This document shows, one piece after another, positions 46,919 through 56,433 of a stretch of DNA of 64,000 bases. The stretch is from Maridesulfovibrio frigidus DSM 17176 (GTDB lineage: Bacteria > Desulfobacterota > Desulfovibrionia > Desulfovibrionales > Desulfovibrionaceae). Both the position numbers and the translations under genes were made by a program. The stretch is taken from assembly GCF_000711735.1 (NCBI RefSeq), contig NZ_JONL01000002.1, forward strand, positions 186,001-250,000, read 5' to 3'. The notes below the pieces were generated by a model. It had not been told where the DNA came from. It saw only the letters and a list, made by a program, of their open reading frames with translations, and made no database searches. Within the stretch, counting starts at the first letter, position 1, and each line of letters starts with the position of its first letter.

Positions 46919-47908
46919 ATGTCCAGACCGGGATACATCTTTCTGACCTGCCCTGATGCCGAGCTATTACATGCGCGCATCAGTGAATTACTTGAAAGTA
47001 ATAATTCCTCCGATTTTGAGAAGAAAGTCTATTGGGCGGACGAAGACCTACCTTCAAATTTCTGGGACGATTTAACTCTCCAGACTCTTTTCGGCTCCAG
47101 TAAAGCCGTTGTCCTTCGCCGCGCGCACAAAATCAAAACAGCCACTTGGAAAATGCTGGACAAAGCTCTGGCATCGCTTTCTGACTCCTCATTCCTATTC
47201 ATCTGCCTAGAAGGCAAGTGGGAAAGAAAAGGACCTCCAGTTCCTGCGGTATTGAAAAAACGCCAGTGCTGGAAATTCGCTGAAAAACAAAAATGGACAT
47301 GGCAATCTGCCGGACTTGACGAAAAATCTATTGCTGGCTTCATTAATAAATGGGCTGCCAAAAATTCCATTACCATGGAAAATCCAGTCAAAAATTCACT
47401 GATCAAAGCACTCCCTAAAGATGCTAGAGCCGCAAAGCTTGAACTGGATAAGTTAGAACTAGCTGCTGGCCCTGACAAAAAACTTTTGGAAGACCACATA
47501 AGCTTGATCGCTTTCTCCGACGATATGAATTTCTTTGAATTCATGAATGCCATATCTCAGGGCGGTGACCCTATCGAAATATGGCGTAGAGTTCTCACTA
47601 ATCACATGGAAAAAGATTCCATGGTCTTTATGCTCACAGCTTCCCTCACTCGTGAAGCAAGAGCATTGTGGATGATGCTTCACGGAGAAGAGTCATCTGT
47701 AAGATTGCCCCCTTTCGTTAAGAAGCAAAAAATGACCTTAGCCACACGTATCGGGCCAGCAAGAATTGCAAAACTTTTCGACATCGTTATGGAAGCTGAA
47801 ATTGGGATCAAGACTGGTAACAGAAAACCGGAACAAGCCTTAGAGTTAATGGTTGCAGCGCTTACGTCTCTTTTTGCTCCCACTGCTCCAAACCGTAGCA
47901 GACGCTAA
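46919..47908 (+). CDS. holA: HolA, DNA polymerase III delta subunit
   Basis: A 329-aa clamp-loader subunit that opens the beta sliding clamp. The N-terminus GYIFLTCPDAELLHARISELL is the degenerate AAA+ start, and the middle has KALPKDARAAKLELDKLELAAG and FEFMNAISQGGDP, as in delta proteins. It lacks strong motifs, so the call leans on lptE adjacency and overall pattern. The next 386 bp are non-coding. Confidence 0.85.
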   Translation: MSRPGYIFLTCPDAELLHARISELLESNNSSDFEKKVYWADEDLPSNFWDDLTLQTLFGSSKAVVLRRAHKIKTATWKMLDKALASLSDSSFLFICLEGKWERKGPPVPAVLKKRQCWKFAEKQKWTWQSAGLDEKSIAGFINKWAAKNSITMENPVKNSLIKALPKDARAAKLELDKLELAAGPDKKLLEDHISLIAFSDDMNFFEFMNAISQGGDPIEIWRRVLTNHMEKDSMVFMLTASLTREARALWMMLHGEESSVRLPPFVKKQKMTLATRIGPARIAKLFDIVMEAEIGIKTGNRKPEQALELMVAALTSLFAPTAPNRSRR

Positions 47909-48294
47909 ACCTTATCTAGCAATTACTCTCCGCAGCTACTGACAAATCTCTTTTTTATATTATTCGCGAGCTAAATTCGCTCACTTTTTCACGTAAAAAA
48001 CTCGTTTTTTATAAAAAATAATGTTTTTTACACGAAAACAGACTAAAACGTATCATACACGAGTTGATTTGCCGAAACTTACAGTTTATTCTGACTTCAT
48101 ATAATCTAATTCATGGCCTTAAGTAGGATATCCATATTATTATTTGGATGAATGATCCGATTTAGACTAATTATTTATTCATAAATGATCTAAAATTGCC
48201 TTTATTTCATTTTTTCCGTGTTATTTTCAATATTTTACACATTTTTTATCTTTTTTAACTATACGACTTGCCAAAGCATACTTACTATTTACTT
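47909..48294. other. AT-rich non-coding block with dyads before radC
   Basis: About 386 bp, very AT-rich, with no credible gene. It contains GTAAAAAAC (47993-48001) and GTTTTTTAC (48023-48031), a 9-bp inverted repeat around another A/T palindrome (TTTTTTATAAAAAA). It separates the long biosynthetic run from the radC-acyP-lon genes. Confidence 0.5.
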
Positions 48295-48978
48295 ATGAAG
48301 GACAAACCACACTACCATGGACATCGGCAGAGATTAAAAGAACGGCTTTGTAGCAATTCTCAAAATCTTGCTGATTATGAGATATTAGAACTAATGCTGG
48401 GGCAAGTCCTTCCCAGGCAGGACACGAAGCCAATTGCGAAGGCGCTGCTTGCGGATTTTGATTCTTTGAGCGGAGTGTTCAGAGCTTCGGATGAAAGACT
48501 AAAAAAAGTAAAAGGAATTGGACCTGGAGTTATTATTTTTTTTACTCTTCTTCGAGAATTCTGGGCCAGAATGTCTGAAGAACCTATGTTTACTCAAAAC
48601 GCTCTATCTTCGCCAGAAGCGGTAGCGAATGCGGCAATTGCTCGTATAGGAAACTTGGCAATCGAACAATTTTGGGTAGCACTGGTCAACAATGGCAATA
48701 AAGTGATATGTTGGGAAAAGCTCTCCGAAGGAACTGTTGATAAAACTGCGGTTTTCCCTAGAGAAGTTGTTTCACTGGCTTTGAGAAACAACGCAAGTGG
48801 AGTGATTTTAGCCCACAACCATCCCGGAGGAGACCCGAATCCATCCCCCGAGGATCTTTCAAGGACTATGGAGATAGCCTCTGCCTGCATTGAGCTTGAA
48901 ATAAGGTTACTTGATCACGTGATAGTTACCGCTGATAAATTTTTCAGTTTTAAGAAGGAAGGACGTTTGCAATTTTAG
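48295..48978 (+). CDS. radC: RadC/UPF0758 family JAB-domain protein
   Basis: A 227-aa protein of the RadC (UPF0758) family. KPHYHGHRQRLKERL near the start and a helix-hairpin-helix-like LKKVKGIGPGVIIFF precede a C-terminal JAB/MPN metalloprotease-type domain with the motif AHNHPGGDPNPSPEDLSRT (HxH and Asp metal ligands). Despite the name, no DNA repair role is proven. I use ATG 48295; a TTG at 48268 is in frame. Neither start has a clear ribosome site. acyP follows after 16 bp. Confidence 0.85.
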   Translation: MKDKPHYHGHRQRLKERLCSNSQNLADYEILELMLGQVLPRQDTKPIAKALLADFDSLSGVFRASDERLKKVKGIGPGVIIFFTLLREFWARMSEEPMFTQNALSSPEAVANAAIARIGNLAIEQFWVALVNNGNKVICWEKLSEGTVDKTAVFPREVVSLALRNNASGVILAHNHPGGDPNPSPEDLSRTMEIASACIELEIRLLDHVIVTADKFFSFKKEGRLQF

Positions 48979-48994
48979 CCATAGGAAGGACTCG

Positions 48995-49267
48995 ATGACT
49001 AAAGCATATCATTGTGTTGTTACTGGTAAAGTTCAAGGTGTCTACTTTCGTGCATGGATTCATGATCAAGCGGTTGCGCTAGGTCTCGGTGGCTGGACTA
49101 GAAATCTCGATGATGGAAAGGTCGAAGTTCTGCTACAGGGAAATGAAGATAATATCGCTGAAATGAAAAAAAGACTGCTTGTAGGATCTCCTCTGTCGCA
49201 GGTTTCTGACCTGAAATGCGGATGGATGGATTATGATACAAAGCACGATTCTTTTGAAATTCGCTGA
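48995..49267 (+). CDS. acyP: Acylphosphatase
   Basis: A 90-aa enzyme hydrolysing acyl phosphates. The phosphate loop is VTGKVQGVYFRAWIHDQA, including the catalytic Arg in YFRAW, and the Asn site is in GGWTRNLDDGKVEV. AGGAAGGA precedes ATG 48995. A short hairpin follows. Confidence 0.94.
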   Translation: MTKAYHCVVTGKVQGVYFRAWIHDQAVALGLGGWTRNLDDGKVEVLLQGNEDNIAEMKKRLLVGSPLSQVSDLKCGWMDYDTKHDSFEIR

Positions 49268-49282
49268 CCAATAAATAGCTTT

Positions 49283-49320
49283 AAACCTGTTAGTGAGGAC
49301 CTATCCTGCAACAGGTTTTG
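49283..49320 (+). terminator. Hairpin between acyP and lon
   Basis: AAACCTGTT (49283-49291) pairs with AACAGGTTT (49310-49318). A short T-run follows, so termination is plausible but weak. Confidence 0.55.
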
Positions 49321-49432
49321 AATAGTACTTATGAGCATATTCATACTCCAGACCGTTTTCAGGGAAGGAGATGGATTGGTATTGCTCTTAATATATCGCA
49401 ATAAATAACCACTTTGACATAAGGATCTTCAG

Positions 49433-51946
49433 TTGAAAAAAAAGAAATCCCCGATCAAACCACTCAAGCTTAAGAGAAAAGAAAAAGCTAAAAAGGTTAC
49501 CAAAAAGCATTTCAAATCTGACGCCGGAAATGATCAAGGGCTAAACAAACCTCCTGTGTCTCCGCTGAATGTACTACACGATGCGGCAGACCTTTTAGAT
49601 GAAACCGGACACATGAATGAAAATATTCATACGGATATCCCGTCGACTCTTCCGGTTTTAGCTGTTCGTGATATAGTTGTATTTAACTATATGATTCTGC
49701 CTCTTTTTGTAGGCCGTGAGAAATCAGTTAACGCCGTTGAAGCCTCCATGACTAGCGACCGCTACGTGCTCATCCTAACTCAAGAAGATGAGAGCATTGA
49801 AACTCCCGAGCATGACGATCTCTATAAGACTGGTACAGTCTGTATGATTATGCGCATGCTCAAAATGCCTGATGGCAGACTGAAAGTTCTGGTGCAAGGT
49901 GTTTCTAGAGCCAAGGTAAAAAGATTTATCGGTTCCGAACCATTCCACGTTGCTGAAATCAGAACAATTTCAGAAGAAGAAGCAGAGCCTATCACTCCTC
50001 AGCAGGAAGCTCTGATCAGATCTTCACGCGAACAGAGTGAAAAAATACTTTCGCTTAGAGGCATCTCTTCCGCAGATATTATGAGCGTACTCAATAACGT
50101 TGATGAACCGGGAAGGCTTGCCGACCTAATTGCATCTAATCTGCGCATGAAGGTACCCGTAGCCCAGTCTATCCTTGAATGCGAAGGTCCAGTTGAAAGA
50201 CTTACACTGGTCAATACTCAGCTGACTCAGGAAGTCGAAGTCGCTTCCATGCAGAATAAGATTCAGTCCATGGCAAAAGAAGGCATGGATAAAGCTCAAC
50301 GCGATTTTTATCTACGTGAGCAATTGAAAGCCATTAAAAATGAGCTTGGTGAATCTCACGATGAAGCCGAGGAAATGGAAGAGCTGAAAAACGCAATCAA
50401 AAAAGCCAAAATGCCGAAAGAAGTGCGCAAGGAAGCGGAAAAACAACTCCGCCGCCTTGAAGCGATGCACCCCGAAGCATCAGAAGCTACCGTTATCAGG
50501 ACCTACCTCGATTGGATGACTGAAATTCCTTGGAAAAAACAGTCCCGCGATCGTCTTGATATTATAGAAGCTAAAAAGATCCTCGATGAAGATCACTACG
50601 ATATCGAAAAGGTTAAAGAGCGCATCCTTGAATACTTGAGTGTGCGCAAACTTAATCCGTCAATGAAAGGACCTATCCTTTGTTTCGTGGGCCCTCCAGG
50701 TGTTGGTAAAACATCCCTTGGTCGCTCGATTGCGCGCAGTCTGCAACGCAAATTCCACCGTATGTCTCTTGGCGGAATGCGTGATGAAGCTGAAATCCGC
50801 GGTCATCGCAGAACCTACATAGGTTCAATGCCTGGCCGCATCATTCAGGGAATCAAGCAGTGCGGAACCCGCAACCCAGTTATCATGCTCGATGAAATTG
50901 ATAAGCTCGGTTCTGATTTCCGCGGCGATCCATCTTCAGCTCTGCTTGAAGTGCTCGACCCAGAACAGAACAACACATTTACCGATCATTACCTGAACGT
51001 GCCTTATGATCTTTCAAAAGCCATGTTCATTTGCACAGCTAACGTTTTGGATTCGATTCCCCGTCCTCTACTTGACCGCATGGAAGTAATAAGACTCCCC
51101 GGTTACACTGAGCACGAGAAGGTCAAAATTGCCCGTCGTTACCTCATTGCCCGCCAGACAAAGGAAAATGGGCTTGAAGAAGACGAACTCATCATGAATG
51201 ATGAAACACTGGCAAAAATAATCACAGAATACACTCGCGAAGCAGGACTTAGAAACCTTGAACGTGAAATTGGATCGGTTTGTCGCAAGTTAGCTCGTAA
51301 AAAAGCTGAAGGCGAGAAAGGACCATTCGAGGTCACAACTGAAGTTCTTCATAAGCTGCTGGGTATTCCTCGTTACCTTGAAGATGAAAAAGAAAAGGTA
51401 CTACCTCCGGGAGTTGCAGTAGGCCTTGCCTGGACTCCATTCGGTGGCACTATTCTTCATATCGAAGTTTCAGCTATGCCCGGTAAGGGTAAGCTGCTTC
51501 TGACAGGACAGCTCGGTGATGTAATGAAGGAATCTGCGCAGGCAGCTGTATCCTTCGCTCGCCGTCATGCGGAAGAATACGGCATCAGCCCTACCTTCCA
51601 CGAAGAAATGGACCTGCACATCCATGTTCCAGACGGCGCTACCCCGAAAGACGGCCCTTCCGCAGGTGTTACACTGGTTACAGCGCTTGTATCTGCGCTA
51701 ACCAACATCCCTGCTGATCCAGAACTCGCAATGACAGGTGAAATATCCCTGCGCGGAAGAGTTCTTCCTGTTGGCGGAATAAAAGAAAAGATTCTTGCAG
51801 CAGTCTCTCTCGGAATGAAGCGTGCTCTCATCCCTGCTCAGAACATGAGAGACCTTGAAGACATTCCTGATGATCTACGTGCTATGATTGATATTACCCC
51901 AATCGAAAGGATCGAAGAAGTTTGGCCTAAGGCTAAGATTAAATAG
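49433..51946 (+). CDS. lon: Lon ATP-dependent protease
   Basis: An 837-aa cytoplasmic AAA+ serine protease. After a Lys-rich extension of about 65 residues come the substrate-binding N domain (LPVLAVRDIVVFNYMILPLF), the Walker A FVGPPGVGKTSLG, and the C-terminal protease domain with Ser743 in PKDGPSAGVTL and the partner Lys in GGIKEKILAAVSLG. The start is TTG 49433, with AAGGA at good spacing. The basic extension is unlike the E. coli enzyme. A terminator follows. Confidence 0.96.
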   Translation: MKKKKSPIKPLKLKRKEKAKKVTKKHFKSDAGNDQGLNKPPVSPLNVLHDAADLLDETGHMNENIHTDIPSTLPVLAVRDIVVFNYMILPLFVGREKSVNAVEASMTSDRYVLILTQEDESIETPEHDDLYKTGTVCMIMRMLKMPDGRLKVLVQGVSRAKVKRFIGSEPFHVAEIRTISEEEAEPITPQQEALIRSSREQSEKILSLRGISSADIMSVLNNVDEPGRLADLIASNLRMKVPVAQSILECEGPVERLTLVNTQLTQEVEVASMQNKIQSMAKEGMDKAQRDFYLREQLKAIKNELGESHDEAEEMEELKNAIKKAKMPKEVRKEAEKQLRRLEAMHPEASEATVIRTYLDWMTEIPWKKQSRDRLDIIEAKKILDEDHYDIEKVKERILEYLSVRKLNPSMKGPILCFVGPPGVGKTSLGRSIARSLQRKFHRMSLGGMRDEAEIRGHRRTYIGSMPGRIIQGIKQCGTRNPVIMLDEIDKLGSDFRGDPSSALLEVLDPEQNNTFTDHYLNVPYDLSKAMFICTANVLDSIPRPLLDRMEVIRLPGYTEHEKVKIARRYLIARQTKENGLEEDELIMNDETLAKIITEYTREAGLRNLEREIGSVCRKLARKKAEGEKGPFEVTTEVLHKLLGIPRYLEDEKEKVLPPGVAVGLAWTPFGGTILHIEVSAMPGKGKLLLTGQLGDVMKESAQAAVSFARRHAEEYGISPTFHEEMDLHIHVPDGATPKDGPSAGVTLVTALVSALTNIPADPELAMTGEISLRGRVLPVGGIKEKILAAVSLGMKRALIPAQNMRDLEDIPDDLRAMIDITPIERIEEVWPKAKIK

Positions 51947-51967
51947 TAAATTAACAGCTATTATTAT

Positions 51968-52004
51968 AAAAGCGCGACTTGCCAAAAGGCAGGCCGCGCT
52001 TTTT
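51968..52004 (+). terminator. Terminator after lon
   Basis: AAAAGCGCG stem base, an inner TGCC-AAAA-GGCA hairpin, then CGCGCTTTTT. Confidence 0.85.
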
Positions 52005-52161
52005 ATTAAGCAATTAATTAAACAAAAACATTCACCAATTGGATGATTCGTTTTAGGTTGCAATTACTCCAACCGTACTTATATGAAAGCAAGACATTGC
52101 CCGTCCGGCTGTTTTGGGCTATGAATTTTTCGCGACTAGACTTTAAAACATGGAGTAATTC

Positions 52162-52416
52162 ATGCCTATATACGAATATAAATGTGCGGACTGTGGAATA
52201 GAGTTTGAAGAACTTGTCTTCAAACGAGATGAATGTCCTCCCTGTCCCGAATGTAAATCCGAAAGTACCGGAAAGTTAATTTCCGCGTGTAAGTTTAAAA
52301 CTGGCGGCGGCGCCGATTCCAGAGATATGGGCGAGGCTCCATCTGCTCCGGCACCGTCATCAAGTGGTAGCGCCTGCGCAGGATGTTCCGGCGGCGACTG
52401 TTCTTCTTGCGGTTAA
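52162..52416 (+). CDS. FmdB-family zinc-ribbon regulatory-type protein
   Basis: An 84-aa small protein. The FmdB zinc ribbon has CADC and CPEC ([16 protein letters not shown]... CPPCPECKS). The last 15 residues are a Cys/Gly/Ser tail ([13 protein letters not shown]), a second possible metal-binding site. ATG 52162 follows TGGAG. FmdB proteins are usually called putative regulators, but their function is uncertain. hemC starts 31 bp downstream. Confidence 0.88.
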   Translation: MPIYEYKCADCGIEFEELVFKRDECPPCPECKSESTGKLISACKFKTGGGADSRDMGEAPSAPAPSSSGSACAGCSGGDCSSCG

Positions 52417-52447
52417 TTCACAAAATTTTAAAATAAATGGCGGCACT

Positions 52448-53383
52448 ATGAGAAAAATTACCATCGCGACCCGCGGAAGCAAACTTGCTCTCTGGCAGGC
52501 TAATCATATCTCTGACCTTCTTCGCAAGGAATACCCCGGCATCGAAGTTCAGTTGCTCAAGATCAAAACAAAGGGCGACATAATTCTGGACGTTCCACTT
52601 GCAAAAGTTGGCGGCAAAGGATTGTTCGTAAAAGAGATCGAAGAAGCGCTCCTAGCGAAAAAAGCAGATCTGGCTGTTCACAGCATGAAAGACGTACCGA
52701 CTCAGCTTCCTGAAGGGCTAGAAGTAGGTATCATTCCGCCAAGAGAAGCTGACACCGACACTCTTCTATCCGTTAAATATGCATCGCTCAAAGACCTTCC
52801 TGCTGGCGCAGTTATAGGAACGAGCTCCCTACGTAGACAGTCGCAGCTCCTAGCCCTGCGGGACGATCTTGAGGTTAAATTTCTGCGCGGCAACCTTGAT
52901 ACCCGTGTGGGCAAACTTCTTGCTGGCGATTTTGACGCCATTATACTTGCTACAGCGGGTCTGAACAGACTCAATCTTTCCGCTCCTAAGAGCGAAATTC
53001 TCGGACCTCCGACCTTCCTGCCAGCAGTGGCACAGGGCGCGCTAGGAATCGAGTATAGAATTGAAGATACCGAAATTCAAGATATCCTTAAGTTCATTCA
53101 CCATGAAGAAACAGCACAGCAGGTTCGCGCTGAACGCGGATTCTTGACTGGGCTTGAAGGCGGTTGTCAGGTTCCCATCGCAGCATGGTCTGTATTTGAA
53201 GGTGAAAATATCAAGCTGACTGGATTTGTTGCAGATATCGACGGAACATCCCCTATCAGAATGGAAAGAACTGGATTAGCTGTCGAAGCATGGGACATTG
53301 GAATGAAATTAGCCGACGACGTTCTTGCCAAAGGTGCAAAAGAAATTCTCGACCGTGTCTATGCAGAATGCGGCAAAGGCTAG
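52448..53383 (+). CDS. hemC: HemC, hydroxymethylbilane synthase
   Basis: A 311-aa tetrapyrrole enzyme joining four porphobilinogens. It starts [16 protein letters not shown], and the dipyrromethane cofactor Cys is in [32 protein letters not shown] and [12 protein letters not shown] are conserved. I use ATG 52448; the frame extends 84 bases 5' only into the FmdB gene. It supplies uroporphyrinogen, needed for sirohaem and cobalamin, which matches the cobT gene nearby. Confidence 0.95.
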   Translation: MRKITIATRGSKLALWQANHISDLLRKEYPGIEVQLLKIKTKGDIILDVPLAKVGGKGLFVKEIEEALLAKKADLAVHSMKDVPTQLPEGLEVGIIPPREADTDTLLSVKYASLKDLPAGAVIGTSSLRRQSQLLALRDDLEVKFLRGNLDTRVGKLLAGDFDAIILATAGLNRLNLSAPKSEILGPPTFLPAVAQGALGIEYRIEDTEIQDILKFIHHEETAQQVRAERGFLTGLEGGCQVPIAAWSVFEGENIKLTGFVADIDGTSPIRMERTGLAVEAWDIGMKLADDVLAKGAKEILDRVYAECGKG

Positions 53384-53633
53384 CATACTAAAAAGCTTCC
53401 GCACTCTACCAGGAGTTGGCAAAGTTATTGCCGAAGACCTCTGGAACATGGGATATCGCGCGCTTGAAGACCTAAAGGGCGAAGATCCGGAAGAAATGTA
53501 TATCCAGTTGGAAGAATTAGCAGGGCAGCACGTGGATCGCTGCATGCTCTACGTTTTCAGATGCGTAAATTACTGCGTTAATAATAAAGAACGCGATCCG
53601 CACCTTGAAAAATGGTGGAGCTGGAAAGACTGA
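53361..53633 (+). CDS. Helix-hairpin-helix protein (Cdd1 'pathogenicity locus' type)
   Basis: A 90-aa protein, recognisable by [43 protein letters not shown], a helix-hairpin-helix pattern of the Cdd1 (PF11731-like) family. It also carries [20 protein letters not shown] with three Cys residues. The family name refers to where it was first found; its function is unknown. The start is ATG 53361, inside the 3' end of hemC (23-bp overlap). A terminator follows. Confidence 0.78.
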   Translation: MQNAAKASILKSFRTLPGVGKVIAEDLWNMGYRALEDLKGEDPEEMYIQLEELAGQHVDRCMLYVFRCVNYCVNNKERDPHLEKWWSWKD

Positions 53634-53656
53634 TTAGATCCACAACCATTGACAAT

Positions 53657-53709
53657 AAAAAAGCCCGAAATCTTGTGCATATAGTTCGCACATAGATTTC
53701 GGGCTTTTT
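53657..53709 (+). terminator. Terminator after the hemC operon
   Basis: AAAAAGCCCGAAATCT pairs with AGATTTCGGGCTTTTT, with an inner GTG/CAC and a large loop. Confidence 0.9.
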
Positions 53710-53857
53710 ACTGTTCAGTCAAAGCATCTTTAATTATTAAGTTTTATAAATTAATCTTTTTTACTCTAAAGTTTTGCACTCTGAAACCGATAAGAATATT
53801 AAAGAGGAACAATTTTAAAGAGTATTTCAATTATAACTTCCACGGATGGAGGTCCAA

Positions 53858-54076
53858 ATGCTAAACTCACCAGATCTAACTCAGGTTGCTCAGGTTCCAA
53901 GGGAAACAGAAAACGTAGCTAACTCAATGAAGGTTTTACAGCGCAAGAGGCTGCACAGACAGGCTTTCGCGGACCCATCAATGCATCGCGAACTCGTAAA
54001 GATTGAATCATCCCCGGTTTATAATGCCAGCGGAAATCTGATTCAGGCTGTAACATCGAGTCACGGCAGTGCATAG
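53858..54076 (+). CDS. Small protein of unknown function (72 aa)
   Basis: A 72-aa basic soluble protein on its own transcript between two terminators. GGAGG lies 6 bases before ATG 53858, which is better than the ATG at 53846 overlapping that site. There is no signal peptide, membrane segment or cysteine. The middle (MKVLQRKRLHRQAF) is Arg/Lys-rich and may be helical. I do not recognise a family. Confidence 0.5.
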   Translation: MLNSPDLTQVAQVPRETENVANSMKVLQRKRLHRQAFADPSMHRELVKIESSPVYNASGNLIQAVTSSHGSA

Positions 54077-54126
54077 TGCTCAGGGCCACCTCCATTCGAC
54101 TTTAAGTACACCGACTTCACTTAATT

Positions 54127-54161
54127 AAAAAGCGCGAATCTGTAACAGATACGCGCTTTTT
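54127..54161. terminator. Bidirectional terminator before selD
   Basis: AAAAAGCGCG (54127-54136), inner ATCTG-TAA-CAGAT, then CGCGCTTTTT (54152-54161). It lies between the convergent small gene and selD and works on both strands. Confidence 0.93.
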
Positions 54162-54188
54162 GTTATTCAAAATATATAGAAATAATCT

Positions 54189-55232
54189 TTACACTATCCG
54201 CAACCGCCCCTGGCCCGAGTCACAAGAAACAACCTGCCCCACATGAGCAGCCAAATCCCCAGTCTCAAGCAGCATATCTGTTGCCTGACGAAGTTTAGAT
54301 TCAGGCAAAGCTAAAATCAATCCGCCGGAAGTCTGAGCATCAAACACAAGATCTGTCTTAATTTGATCTGCACAATCTTTAACTTCGACCTGCGAACTAC
54401 AAAAATCACGATTGGCAAAACTTCCAGCCGGAAGCAGTCCCATGGATGCAAGTTCAACCACATCATCCATGAATGGCACTTTATCCAGCCACAACTCAAC
54501 AGCAACTCCAGATGCGGCAGCCATTTCAAGCACATGCCCACCCAGTCCGAACCCAGTGACATCCGTAGCACCAAGCAAACCAAGCTCACGAATGATCTTC
54601 CCACCAGTCACATTTAGCCGTGAAGCCCATTTATAAACGTCTTTCTCAAACCGCTCGGCCCCGTCCCAGTCTGCTTTAAGAGCAGTTGCCAATACCCCAG
54701 TTCCCAGTGGCTTGGTAAGCAATAAATGGTCCCCTTCACAGAGACCTTTATTAGAAGCAAATTTATCTGGGTCAATATAGCCTGTAACCGACAGACCATA
54801 CTTAATTTCATCATCTTCGACGCTATGTCCGCCAGCCAGAACAGCTCCGGATTCACGGATTTTATCCATGCCGCCTTTTAAAATTTCGCGCAGAACTTCG
54901 CTTCCCATTTTTTTCATGGGGTAACAAACAATATTCATCGCGGTCCATGGAACACCGCCCATAGCATATACATCAGAAAGTGAATTAGCAGCCGCAATCT
55001 GTCCAAAACAATATGGGTCATTCACAACTGGCGTTAAAAAATCCACAGTCTGCACGAGAGCTTTGCCCGCAGGAAAAGACACTATGGCGGAATCATCATT
55101 CCCCCCCAGTCCAGTCAGCAGACGCTCGTCTTCAACAGCTAAACCTTCAAGCACTTGCTCCAGGTCCCCCGGAGCGATCTTGGCGGCTCAACCCGCGGCT
55201 TTGACAGTCTTGACCAGTTCCCAAGCGGACAT
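54189..55232 (-). CDS. selD: Selenide, water dikinase SelD, itself a selenoprotein
   Basis: A 347-aa enzyme making selenophosphate from selenide and ATP, the selenium donor for tRNA-Sec. The frame is interrupted by an in-frame UGA at 55190-55188; reading it as selenocysteine gives Sec15 in AAGUAAKIAPGDL, exactly where SelD has its catalytic Cys/Sec before the conserved Lys. ATG 55232 has AAAGGAG upstream at good spacing, so the start belongs to this 15-codon leader and not to the later in-frame ATG seen without recoding. Further motifs are GGNDDSAIV, DVYAMGG and AGGHSVEDDE. It follows cobT by 30 bp. A conventional annotation would lose the active site. Confidence 0.95.
55157..55190 (-). promoter_or_regulatory. 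Bacterial SECIS element in selD
   Basis: On the minus strand, UGA (55190-55188) is followed after 12 nt by GCTCC (55175-55171), a 9-nt loop GGGGGACCT and GGAGC (55161-55157). The distance from UGA to the loop is 17 nt and the loop opens with G, within the rules for bacterial SECIS elements that SelB binds. Confidence 0.8.
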
Positions 55233-55262
55233 AGTCTTCTCCTTTCAGTAAAACAATAAATA

Positions 55263-56342
55263 TCAAGTACCGGGATCGACTCCGGCATCATCAAATGTCG
55301 CCATATCGGTATAAATATTCGAAGCAACCCGAAGCATAAACATGCTAAGCGCCGCGCCAGACCCTTCACCAAGACGCATATCCAAATGCAGCAAAGGACG
55401 TCTGCCAAGAGCCTTCACAACTCCAGCATAACCGGGCTCAGCTGAGGCATGGCTCAAAACAGAATAACCCCCCACAGCAGGACAAAGCTTATAAGCCGCC
55501 GCATAAGCCGCAGTTGAAATAAAACCGTCGATACAAACCATCTGTCTGTTTTTAGCACCACCGATGATCAGTCCAGCAAGCGCGGCAATTTCATAACCAC
55601 CCAAAGCTGTAAGGATTGAAAGAGCACCACCCTCCGCGACAACCTCTCCATTAGCGGCAAGAGCGTCGCAAACAACTCCAGTCTTTCTGATCACGCCTTC
55701 AGCATCAATGCCGCCACCGGGACCAGTTACTAACTTAGGCTCCAAACCGAAATATGCACAGTAAAGAGCAGTAGACGGTGTCGTATTTGAAACACCCATC
55801 TCGCCAGTACCAAGAGTCTTAACCCCATCCCTATGAGCTTCATCAGCCAGATCAATACCAAGAAAAATTGCTTTTAAGCAATCCTTCTCAGTCATGGCTG
55901 GCCCCTTAGAAATATTTGCTGTTCCATCACCAATCTTGCGCTGAATAAGGTCAGGATGATCAGGAAAACTACCGCCCTTACAACCAGCATCAACCACCAT
56001 AAGCTCAACGCCCGAAGTTCTAGCCAGCACATTAATGCCTGCACCGCCACGGACAAAATTTTCCACCATCTGGCGAGTGACTTCTTGCGGATAAAAACTC
56101 ACATTTTCTGCATTAACGCCATGATCGCCCGCAATGGTATAAATACGAGCAGGATCGGAACAAGGAGGATTGCCGCCCGATGCAACATACATCTTAACCG
56201 CAAGATCTTCCAGCCGACCAAGGCTGCCCATCGGCTTAGTTAAATTATCCAAGTGGGCGCGCGCAGATTTCTCAAGAGCAGAATCAACTTCTGCTACCTG
56301 TGATATTATATTTTCTAAATCTGCTTTGGAATAATTTGTCAT
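55263..56342 (-). CDS. cobT: CobT, nicotinate-nucleotide:dimethylbenzimidazole phosphoribosyltransferase
   Basis: A 359-aa enzyme activating the lower ligand base of cobalamin. Family motifs are GSLGRLEDLA near the N-terminus, AGDHGVNAENVSFYPQEVTRQMV, GEMGVSNTTPS, and the C-terminal RLGEGSGAAL with the catalytic Glu. ATG 56342 is close to an inverted repeat described separately. No other cobalamin gene is adjacent and no cobalamin riboswitch is recognised upstream. Confidence 0.93.
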   Translation of the reverse strand: MTNYSKADLENIISQVAEVDSALEKSARAHLDNLTKPMGSLGRLEDLAVKMYVASGGNPPCSDPARIYTIAGDHGVNAENVSFYPQEVTRQMVENFVRGGAGINVLARTSGVELMVVDAGCKGGSFPDHPDLIQRKIGDGTANISKGPAMTEKDCLKAIFLGIDLADEAHRDGVKTLGTGEMGVSNTTPSTALYCAYFGLEPKLVTGPGGGIDAEGVIRKTGVVCDALAANGEVVAEGGALSILTALGGYEIAALAGLIIGGAKNRQMVCIDGFISTAAYAAAYKLCPAVGGYSVLSHASAEPGYAGVVKALGRRPLLHLDMRLGEGSGAALSMFMLRVASNIYTDMATFDDAGVDPGT

Positions 56343-56394
56343 TTATTTTTACCTAAGAAATTTGATGCCCTGCGGGCTATTTGACATTTGGATG

Positions 56395-56433
56395 CGCTTT
56401 CAGCTGGACCAAAAGGGATAACCCCCTTTGGAA
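56395..56433. repeat. Left inverted repeat of the WcbI-like gene
   Basis: Segment A, CGCTTTCAGCTGGACCAAAAG (56395-56415), is a perfect reverse complement of 57427-57447. Segment B, GATAACCCCCTTTGGAA (56417-56433), matches the reverse complement of 57352-57368 at 16 of 17 positions. Together the segments frame the plus-strand gene at 56503. Confidence 0.85.

Noticed and set aside
54189-55154. Shorter SelD start without recoding
   Set aside because: It lacks a ribosome site and loses the active-site residue. The upstream ATG 55232 with AAAGGAG and the UGA at the catalytic position explain the gene better.
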